Positions 1 to 5,185 of a DNA stretch of 6,461 bases are shown here, in pieces. The position numbers and the translations under genes are program-made. The DNA is from Actinomycetota bacterium. Lineage in GTDB: Bacteria > Actinomycetota > Geothermincolia > Fen-727 > Anoxymicrobiaceae. Within the stretch, counting starts at the first letter, position 1; each line of letters opens with the position of its first letter. The notes beneath the pieces were generated by a model that worked only from the letters and a program-made list of their open reading frames with translations, ran no database searches and was not told where the DNA came from. Location of the stretch: NCBI GenBank assembly GCA_018894655.1, contig JAHIPE010000043.1, forward strand, positions 1 through 6,461, written 5' to 3'.

Positions 1-2
1 CG

Positions 3-362
3 GTAGTAGACGAGGCTCCCGAGGCCGCGGCGGCGGATGTCGAAGAAGAAGAAGAGGAAGAAGGAGAGGAAGAAGCGGGCTTAGGCCTGGCGGGACCGCT
101 CCGGGTCGGGGGCAAACGCGGTGCGGGGACCAGCCTGGTTGTCCTTGAGTCGTTCGAGCTGGAGCAGGAGTTGATAGAACTCGCCGGGGTCGCCAAGAAG
201 AAGAAACGCAGGCCGGTTGAGGAGAAGGACAAGAAGCCCACTGAGGATAAGAAGCCCCGGAAGGGAAAGAAAGGGAAGGGCGGCGGTTCTGGAACGCGCG
301 GCGGAAAAGAGGTGGACAAGAGGTCGGTTAAGAAGATTATTAACGACCTGAAAAATACATAG
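3..362 (+). CDS. C-terminal part of a highly charged protein of unknown function (5' end outside window)
   Basis: An open frame runs in from the left edge and gives 119 residues before the TAG at 360-362. No family is recognised. The visible part starts with an Ala/Glu-rich acidic stretch (a run of seven Glu, then GEEEA, about residues 16-26). A short region that could be ordered follows (SLVVLESFELEQELIELAGV, about residues 45-64). After it comes a strongly basic, Lys/Gly-rich, probably disordered segment with KKKKRR and repeated KK doublets, and the protein ends in KRSVKKIINDLKNT. The acidic-then-basic layout looks like a linker and tail rather than an enzyme domain; any folded domain must lie upstream. 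The stop is only 13 bp before the GTPase start, so the two genes are very likely co-transcribed, and the protein may be the partner or effector of that GTPase (inference). There is no signal peptide or membrane segment in the visible part. Confidence 0.75.
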   Translation, partial: VVDEAPEAAAADVEEEEEEEGEEEAGLGLAGPLRVGGKRGAGTSLVVLESFELEQELIELAGVAKKKKRRPVEEKDKKPTEDKKPRKGKKGKGGGSGTRGGKEVDKRSVKKIINDLKNT

Positions 363-378
363 AAGGAGGGGTTGATTG
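363..378 (+). promoter_or_regulatory. Shine-Dalgarno site plus TTG start of the GTPase gene
   Basis: An AAGGAGGG stretch at 363-370, directly after the upstream stop codon, lies 5 nt before TTG at 376-378. This decides the start. The TTG places the P-loop at residue 11, as expected for this family, and no ATG or GTG in frame is better placed. The site overlaps no other gene. Confidence 0.8.
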
Positions 379-918
379 TCGCGCGTCTTCAAGATACTGG
401 TGACCGGGCCCGCGGGCTCGGGAAAGACGACGTTCATTAGCGCCATCAGCGAGATCGAGGTTGTGTCGACCGAAAGGGCCGCGGGCGAAACGGAGAAGAA
501 GGGTAGCACCACCGTTGCGATGGACTTCGGGCGCGTCACGCTGACCGATGGGGACGTTCTCCATCTCTACGGGACGCCCGGGCAGGACCGTTTCGATTTC
601 ATGTGGGAGATACTCTCCGAGGGGATGCTCGGGTACGTCGTTCTACTGGATGGCACGAAACCGCCCACGTTCGCCACCGGAAAAAAGATAATGGAGTCCT
701 TCTCCGGGTGGTCCGATGCCCCGTACGTGGTGGGGTTGACGCGGGCGGATCGCAAGAAGTGCCTCGAGGAGGAGAAGGTGCCCGAGGAGATCGCCTCGTG
801 GGGCGAAGTGGACATAGTACGCTGCGACGCGCGCAGCCTGCGGGACGTGAAGACGGTCTTGATCACGTTGCTGGAGAGGGTGCTCGAGAACGCGGAGGGG
901 GTCGAGCAGGCTGGTTGA
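376..918 (+). CDS. Small Ras-like GTPase, COG2229 / conservon CvnD-like
   Basis: This is a 180-residue P-loop GTPase and probably a cytoplasmic molecular switch. The G1 P-loop is GPAGSGKT (11-18). Thr45-Thr46, in a STTVAMDFGR context, is the likely switch I. The G3 region reads LYGTPGQDRF (64-73), so the usual Asp of DxxG is replaced. G4 is TRAD (122-125) in place of NKxD, and a G5-like CDAR lies at 150-153. The TTVAMDFGR and GTPGQDRF signatures match the GTPases of actinobacterial conservons (CvnD), which are related to MglA and Srp102-type GTPases. The length is typical, with no signal peptide or membrane span. It follows the charged-tail gene by 13 bp and is followed by the repeat array, so it is the last gene of its unit. 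In the known systems such GTPases pair with Roadblock proteins; none is visible here. A link to pilus polarity, as for MglA, is only an inference from proximity. Confidence 0.9.
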   Translation: MSRVFKILVTGPAGSGKTTFISAISEIEVVSTERAAGETEKKGSTTVAMDFGRVTLTDGDVLHLYGTPGQDRFDFMWEILSEGMLGYVVLLDGTKPPTFATGKKIMESFSGWSDAPYVVGLTRADRKKCLEEEKVPEEIASWGEVDIVRCDARSLRDVKTVLITLLERVLENAEGVEQAG

Positions 919-946
919 CCCATCCGCTGGCGCCCGGCCCCATTCA

Positions 947-964
947 CTTGAGGGCGCCCGGGAG
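947..964 (+). repeat. Collapsed remnant of a repeat unit
   Basis: The 18 nt from CTTGAG to GGGAG read as the end of the 65-nt repeat unit with 14 nt removed: the hairpin B loop and part of both stem arms are missing. The retained ends join as GGGC-GCCC. This looks like a hairpin-excision deletion of an earlier copy and extends the array leftward beyond its first intact unit. Confidence 0.6.
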
Positions 965-1199
965 CCGCGCCTGAGAGACGCGGCTCAAACATAAAACCGC
1001 TTGAGGGCGGTCTCTCAAGGCCGCCCGGGGCGACAACAGATCCGCGCCTGAGAGACGCGGCTCAAACATAAAACCGCTTGAGGGCGGTCTCTCAAGGCCG
1101 CCCGGGAGCCGCGCCTGAGAGACGCGGCTCAAACATAAAACCGCTTGAGGGCGGTCTCTCAAGGCCGCCCGGGAGCCGCGCCTGAGAGACGCGGCTCAA
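962..1199 (+). repeat. Tandem array 1 of a two-hairpin (BIME-like) palindromic repeat
   Basis: Three identical 65-nt units lie at 965-1029, 1042-1106 and 1109-1173, followed by a partial fourth unit at 1176-1199. Spacing is 77, 67 and 67 nt; the first gap holds an extra segment, CGACAACAGAT. Each full unit has hairpin A, stem GAGCCGCG/CGCGGCTC with loop CCTGAGAGA (962-986, 1106-1130, 1173-1197; the second copy, 1039-1063, has one stem mismatch). It also has hairpin B, stem GGGCGG/CCGCCC with loop TCTCTCAAGG (1005-1026, 1082-1103, 1149-1170). Hairpin B is a diverged inverted copy of hairpin A, as in bacterial interspersed mosaic elements. The array fills almost the whole 300-nt gap between the GTPase gene and aroE and ends 19 nt before the aroE start. 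No gene, tRNA or convincing promoter is seen in this gap. It belongs to the same family as 5004-5181. Confidence 0.95.
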
Positions 1200-1218
1200 G
1201 ATGGAAGTGGGGTAACCG

Positions 1219-2085
1219 ATGCGAATCGACGGGGAAACACAGCTTGTAGGGATAATAGGGGACCCCCTTGATAACACGCTGTCGCCCACGATCCACAACG
1301 CCGCCTTCGACTACCTGGGGTTGAACTGGTGTTACGTGCCTCTGACTATACGGGGAGAACACCTGCGAGAAGGCATCGCGGGAATAAAGGCGCTGCAGTT
1401 CACCGGAGTAAACGTGACCATGCCGTTCAAGACCGACGTGCTGGAACTGCTCGACGAGGTGGCGATGTTCGCGGAGGCGGTGGGAGCGGTTAACACCATA
1501 CTCGTCGACAAGGGGAGGCTGATCGGCTACAACACCGACGGTAGGGGTTTCTACACCGCGCTGACCAGGGACCTGGGATACGATGTGAAGGGCGGCAAGG
1601 TCCTGATCATGGGGGCCGGCGGTGCCGCGCGAAGTGTAACCGTATCACTGGCGCTGGGGGGCTGTGCTTCCATCGTTATCGTTAACAGGACTGCCCGGCA
1701 CAGCGAGCAACTTGCTGGAGTGATCCGGCTCAGCGCCCCCGATATCGATGTGAACTGGCTTTCACCCGATGACGACTATGACATCCTGGTTGCCGAGTCT
1801 GACATAATCATAAACGCCACACCTCTCACCTCGTTCACCGGCCCGGACCTGAGGATTCCGGTTTCCATGTTGAACCGAAACCAGGTTGTGTGTGACCTTA
1901 ACTACTCGTCGTATCAACCCCCGCTTCTGCGGGAGGCGGAGGCGCGTGGGGCGCGGGTAATGGACGGAAAAGGCATGCTAATCTATCAGGCCGCCGCGGC
2001 GTTCGAGATATGGACGGGCCAGGAAGCGCCGGTGGAGGTCATGCGAGTCGCGTTGTTGAAGGCGCTGGAGGAAGCTCACATCTAG
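1219..2085 (+). CDS. aroE: Shikimate dehydrogenase (NADP+)
   Basis: AroE reduces 3-dehydroshikimate to shikimate with NADPH, the fourth step of chorismate synthesis, in the cytoplasm. The 288-residue length is normal. The N-terminal substrate domain has GIIGDPLDNTLSP (11-23); the family's Ser-x-Ser shikimate-binding pair appears as Thr20-Leu-Ser22. NVTMPFK (65-71) carries the catalytic Lys71, and GAVNT (89-93) and YNTDG (104-108) supply Asn92 and catalytic Asp107. The Rossmann domain has the glycine-rich loop GAGGAARS (132-139) and NRT (156-158) for the NADP phosphate. NATP and the C-terminal GMLIYQAAAAFEIWTG complete the family signature. The ATG at 1219 is preceded by a modest purine-rich site (GGAAGTGGGG, 1203-1212), and an in-frame TAA at 1213-1215 rules out a longer start. 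A repeat hairpin ends 21 nt before the ATG. The gene lies 75 bp before pilB on the same strand; the two are probably co-transcribed. Confidence 0.96.
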   Translation: MRIDGETQLVGIIGDPLDNTLSPTIHNAAFDYLGLNWCYVPLTIRGEHLREGIAGIKALQFTGVNVTMPFKTDVLELLDEVAMFAEAVGAVNTILVDKGRLIGYNTDGRGFYTALTRDLGYDVKGGKVLIMGAGGAARSVTVSLALGGCASIVIVNRTARHSEQLAGVIRLSAPDIDVNWLSPDDDYDILVAESDIIINATPLTSFTGPDLRIPVSMLNRNQVVCDLNYSSYQPPLLREAEARGARVMDGKGMLIYQAAAAFEIWTGQEAPVEVMRVALLKALEEAHI

Positions 2086-2160
2086 AAGACCCCTTCCTGC
2101 CACGTAGACGCGTGTTGTGGTACATTTAACGTATCAACCTGGAGAGGGAGTCGCTATCGG

Positions 2161-3855
2161 ATGGAGAAGCCCAAACAGGATCGCCTGGGGAGATTGCTGC
2201 TACAGAACAACCTGATTACCGAGGATCAACTGAACGAGGCCGTTATAGAGCACGACGGCACCGGGAAATCACTTGGTAAGGTGTTGATCGATAACGGGAT
2301 GTTGACCGAAGGGCAGTTGACCTCGGTGCTGGCCGAGCAGATAGGGATCGGCTACGCGGACCTCGGCACTTACAAGGTGGACCCCGCCGCGGCGACCCTC
2401 ATAGACGCCGACCTGGCCCGCAGGCATATGGTCTGTCCCATCGATTATCAGGACGGCAAACTGGTGGTTGCCATGGCGGACCCCACCAACGTCTTCGCCC
2501 TGGACGATATGCGCATCATGACCGGCATGGAGGTGCTTCCGGTCGTCAGCACGAGGGACGACATCGAGGCGGTAATCGGGAGGTACCTGCACAGCGGCGC
2601 GGAGATAGACGAGGCGTTGGACGAGGTCGGCCTCGAGGTTCTGGAAGAGGAAGAGGAGAAGGATGAGGAGGAACTCAAGGAGGCCGGAGAAGAGGCGCCG
2701 ATCGTCAAGTATGTCAACCTCATCATCTCCGAGGCGGTGAACGAAAACGCGAGTGACGTGCACATCGAGCCGTCGGAGAACGACGTCCGTGTAAGGTATC
2801 GTATAGATGGTGTGCTCCACGAGATAAGGAGGTCGCCCAAGAAGATACACCCCGGGTTGGTCTCCCGCCTCAAGATCCTGGCGGAGATGAACATAGCCGA
2901 AAGGCGCCTACCGCAGGACGGCCGTTTCACAACCAACACCGGCGACAAGGACGTGGACTTGAGGGTGGCCTCCCTGCCCACCGTGTACGGTGAAAAGATG
3001 GTGCTGAGGATACTGGACCGTTCATCTCTCATTATCTCGCTCACGGATCTCGGCATGGAGGAAGGTCCCCTGGAGCTGTTCACCACTTCGTTCGAGAAGC
3101 CGTACGGGACGTGTATCGTAACCGGTCCCACCGGTTCGGGGAAGACGACTACCATGTACGCGGCGCTGAGCAGGTTGAACAGGCGCGAAGTGAATGTCAT
3201 CACCGTTGAGGACCCGGTGGAGTACCAGATGCACGGGCTCAACCAGGTGCAGGTCAACACCAAGGTGGGACTCACGTTCGCGGCCTCGCTCAGGTCGATA
3301 CTGAGGTGCGACCCCGATATCGTTATGATAGGGGAGATACGCGACGCGGAGAGCGCCAAGATGGCAATCGAGTCGGCCCTTACCGGCCACATGGTGCTGT
3401 GCACCCTGCACACCAACGACGCGCCATCCGCGGTGACCCGCATGATAGAGATGGGGGTTGAGCCGTTCCTTATCGCTTCCGCGGTGGACAGTGTGGTGAG
3501 CCAGAGGTTGGCCCGGCGGCTTTGCACCCGCTGCAGGGAGGAGGCGGACCACGAGCCGGAGTACCTGGAAAAGGTTGGTTTCTCACTTGACGATCTGGAG
3601 GACGTGGTCATCTACAAGGCCAAGAAAGGCGGTTGTCCTTTCTGCAACCATTCGGGGTACCGTGGCAGGATAGGCCTGTACGAGGTCATGACGGTGAGCG
3701 AGGATATTGAGAAGCTGGTGGTGGACGTGGCGACCGCGCACGAGATAGGGAGATTGGTCCAGGAGAAGGGCATGAAGACCCTGCGCCAGGACGGGTTAGA
3801 GAAGGTAAGGAAGGGAGTTACTTCCATCGAGGAGGTCCTGCGGGTAGTGATGTAA
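2161..3855 (+). CDS. pilB: Type IV pilus extension ATPase PilB (GspE/PilB family) with MshEN-type N-terminus
   Basis: PilB is the hexameric cytoplasmic ATPase that drives pilin polymerisation with platform protein PilC. Length is 564 residues, typical for the family. The N-terminal MshEN/T2SSE_N domain has two 24-residue motifs (8-31 and 37-60) separated by 5 residues, the layout known to bind cyclic di-GMP in MshE. A very acidic linker follows (about 161-180). The ATPase part has ASDVHIEP (197-204), RRLPQDGRF (248-256), Walker A GPTGSGKT (322-329, Lys328), Asp box ITVEDPVEY with Glu350-Asp351, Walker B ending in Glu392 (IVMIGE), and His box GHMVLCTLHTND (409-420). Four cysteines, CxxC at 455/458 and at 492/495, form the PilB/GspE zinc site, followed by GYRGR (499-503). 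The ATG at 2161 has GGAGAGGGAG (2141-2150) upstream. The 75-bp aroE-pilB gap holds no clear promoter. The zinc site and position next to pilT and pilC favour PilB over PilT; GspE of type II secretion is the closest alternative. Confidence 0.95.
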   Translation: MEKPKQDRLGRLLLQNNLITEDQLNEAVIEHDGTGKSLGKVLIDNGMLTEGQLTSVLAEQIGIGYADLGTYKVDPAAATLIDADLARRHMVCPIDYQDGKLVVAMADPTNVFALDDMRIMTGMEVLPVVSTRDDIEAVIGRYLHSGAEIDEALDEVGLEVLEEEEEKDEEELKEAGEEAPIVKYVNLIISEAVNENASDVHIEPSENDVRVRYRIDGVLHEIRRSPKKIHPGLVSRLKILAEMNIAERRLPQDGRFTTNTGDKDVDLRVASLPTVYGEKMVLRILDRSSLIISLTDLGMEEGPLELFTTSFEKPYGTCIVTGPTGSGKTTTMYAALSRLNRREVNVITVEDPVEYQMHGLNQVQVNTKVGLTFAASLRSILRCDPDIVMIGEIRDAESAKMAIESALTGHMVLCTLHTNDAPSAVTRMIEMGVEPFLIASAVDSVVSQRLARRLCTRCREEADHEPEYLEKVGFSLDDLEDVVIYKAKKGGCPFCNHSGYRGRIGLYEVMTVSEDIEKLVVDVATAHEIGRLVQEKGMKTLRQDGLEKVRKGVTSIEEVLRVVM

Positions 3856-3885
3856 CGGTGTCGCTCGCGACGGCTACAGTTAAAT

Positions 3886-3900
3886 GGAGGTGGAGTGGTG
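3886..3900 (+). promoter_or_regulatory. Shine-Dalgarno site and tandem GTG starts of pilT
   Basis: GGAGG at 3886-3890 precedes two consecutive in-frame GTG codons, at 3895 and 3898. The spacing is 4 nt to the first and 7 nt to the second, so the second is the better-spaced start and the protein may be one residue shorter than listed. The ATG at 3884 is out of frame and is not the start. Confidence 0.6.
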
Positions 3901-4974
3901 GCAGAAAAAAGTGTAAGGCTTGACATAAACGAGATGCTGGATGAAGTGATAAAGAGGGGGGCCTCCGACCTCCACGTCACCGTGGGCGTTCCGCCTGTCT
4001 TGCGGATTAACGGCGTTCTACAAAGGATGGACTACCCCAGGCTGACCAGCAACGAAACCCGTGAGATGGTCTACAGCATCCTCACCGCCAGGCAGCGCGA
4101 GACGCTGGAGAGCAACCTTGAGTACGACCTCTCTTACTCGGTGCCGGGGAGCGCCCGGTTCCGGGTGAACGCTTACTTCCAGCGAAACAGCGTGGGCGCG
4201 GCGTTCAGGATTATCCCTTACCGCATCAAGACGATTGAAGAGCTGCAACTGCCGCTGATACTGAAAGAGTTCGCCCGGCTTCCCAGGGGGTTCATACTTA
4301 TAACCGGTCCGACCGGGCAGGGAAAATCCACCACCCTGGCGGCGATAATCGACCTCATCAACTCGTCGCGTGAGGAGCACATCATCACTATCGAGGATCC
4401 CATCGAGTTCCTGCACCTCCACAAGAAGTGTATCGTCAACCAGAGGGAGGTCGGCTCCGACACCCACTCCTTCGCCAACGCGCTGAAGTACGCTCTCCGG
4501 CAGGATCCCGACGTGATACTGGTGGGCGAGATGAGGGACCTGGAGACGATATCGACGGCCCTCACCGCGGCGGAGACCGGTCACCTGGTGTTCGCGACGT
4601 TGCACACCCAGGACGCCCCCCAGAGCATCGACAGGATAATCGACGTCTTCCCCACCTACCAGCAGCAACAGGTACGCCTGCAACTGGCATCGACCGTACA
4701 GACGATCGTTACCCAGCAGTTGGTACCCACCAAGGACCGCAGGGCCAGGGTGCCGGCGGTGGAGGTAATGATAGCGACGGCGGGTATCCGCAACATGATA
4801 AGGGACGCCAAGGTACACCAGATATACTCCGCCATGCAGTCGGGGGGCCAACTCAGGATGCAGACCATGGACGCTTCCCTGGCGGCGCTCTACAGGGCCG
4901 GGCAGATAACTTACGAAACCGGCCTGGCGCGCTCCCACAGCAAAGAGGATTACCGGAGGCTCGTCGGTCGCTAA
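3895..4974 (+). CDS. pilT: Type IV pilus retraction ATPase PilT
   Basis: PilT is the hexameric cytoplasmic ATPase that depolymerises the pilus and powers twitching motility and DNA uptake. Length is 359 residues (358 if the second GTG is used), typical of PilT and much shorter than PilB because it lacks the MshEN region and the zinc cysteines. Visible motifs are GASDLHV (22-28) in the PAS-like N-terminal domain, Walker A GPTGQGKS (138-145, Lys144), Asp box ITIEDPIEF with Glu167-Asp168, Walker B ending in Glu212 (DVILVGEMRD), His box GHLVFATLHTQD (229-240), and GIRNMIRD (297-304). The last is a recognisable variant of the PilT-specific AIRNLIRE motif needed for retraction and is the best argument for PilT over PilU or PilB. 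It starts 39 bp after the pilB stop, so the two are almost certainly co-transcribed. An inverted repeat array follows downstream. Confidence 0.95.
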   Translation: MVAEKSVRLDINEMLDEVIKRGASDLHVTVGVPPVLRINGVLQRMDYPRLTSNETREMVYSILTARQRETLESNLEYDLSYSVPGSARFRVNAYFQRNSVGAAFRIIPYRIKTIEELQLPLILKEFARLPRGFILITGPTGQGKSTTLAAIIDLINSSREEHIITIEDPIEFLHLHKKCIVNQREVGSDTHSFANALKYALRQDPDVILVGEMRDLETISTALTAAETGHLVFATLHTQDAPQSIDRIIDVFPTYQQQQVRLQLASTVQTIVTQQLVPTKDRRARVPAVEVMIATAGIRNMIRDAKVHQIYSAMQSGGQLRMQTMDASLAALYRAGQITYETGLARSHSKEDYRRLVGR

Positions 4975-5003
4975 GTGCCCCGTTCCATAAATACGGGAGC
5001 ATA

Positions 5004-5181
5004 CCCTCAAGCTGTTTTATGTTTGAGCCGCGTCTCTCAGGCGCGGATCTGTTGTCGACACCCCACCCCTTGAGCCGCTTCTCTCAGGCGCGGATCTGTT
5101 GTCGACACCCCACCCCTTGAGCCGCGTCTCTCAGGCGCGGATCTGTTGTCGCCACGGGCGGCCTCTCCGACCGCCCTCAAG
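5004..5181 (-). repeat. Array 2: same repeat family in inverted orientation, 47-nt period
   Basis: This array holds reverse complements of the units at 962-1199. Three copies of hairpin A (5025-5049, 5072-5096, 5119-5143) recur at exactly 47 nt. Copies at 5023-5069 and 5070-5116 differ by one base (G to T at 5079), and the third runs 5117-5151. The loop TCTCTCAGG is unchanged, and the outer stem reads GATC instead of GCTC, giving one mismatch. Between copies lies CTGTTGTCGACACCCCACCCC in part; its CTGTTGTCG portion is the reverse complement of the extra segment in array 1. The left edge (5004-5024) retains a piece of the inter-hairpin linker and the CCCTCAAG arm, and the right edge carries a diverged hairpin B (5156-5176). 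The array lies in the 393-nt gap between pilT and pilC and would form the 3' untranslated region of the pilT transcript. Confidence 0.95.
5156..5176 (-). repeat. Diverged hairpin B with conserved stem
   Basis: The stem GGGCGG (5156-5161) / CCGCCC (5171-5176) is identical to hairpin B of array 1. The loop is CCTCTCCGA (9 nt) instead of CCTTGAGAGA (10 nt) read on the same strand. The flanking CTCAAGCGG is also retained. It marks the right end of array 2. Confidence 0.75.
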
Positions 5182-5185
5182 CGGG

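Noticed and set aside
997..1020. Intrinsic terminators on the minus strand inside each repeat unit (CTTGAG...CTCAAG then CGGTTTTAT)
   Set aside because: The stem is short, the T-run is only four, and there is no minus-strand gene to terminate. The GGGCGG/CCGCCC hairpin competes for the same bases.
962..1199. CRISPR array
   Set aside because: The sequences between palindromes are identical from copy to copy rather than unique spacers, and no cas gene is present.
1201..1215. Four-codon leader (ATG GAA GTG GGG TAA) before aroE
   Set aside because: It has no ribosome binding site of its own, and its GGAAGTGGGG is better explained as the aroE Shine-Dalgarno region.
944..1362. Overlapping minus-strand open frames with repeated FEPRLSGA-like peptides
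   Set aside because: They are translations of the palindromic repeat. The 67-nt period is not a multiple of three, so the peptide shifts frame between copies, and no ribosome binding site or family match supports coding.
2086..2160. Promoter for pilB in the aroE-pilB gap
   Set aside because: TTGTGG at about 2114 has no -10 element at suitable spacing; the AT-rich patch is short.
2448..3611. Long minus-strand frame (387 codons) antisense to pilB
   Set aside because: It has a Ser-rich, motif-free product and mirrors the codon bias of pilB, whose motifs are intact. A GC-rich coding strand commonly gives such antisense frames.
4979..4997. Hairpin CCCGT...ACGGG just after the pilT stop as an intrinsic terminator
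   Set aside because: The stem is only 5 bp with a 9-nt loop and is not followed by a T-run. Termination here cannot be claimed.
4428..5120. Long plus-strand frame overlapping pilT and array 2, ending in FEPRLSGADLL-like repeats
   Set aside because: It is a shifted-frame shadow of pilT, which has complete PilT motifs; its tail is again a translation of the repeat.
5004..5181. Integron attC-type sites
   Set aside because: The palindromes are short and lack paired GTTRRRY/RYYYAAC core sites, and there are no small gene cassettes between the repeats.
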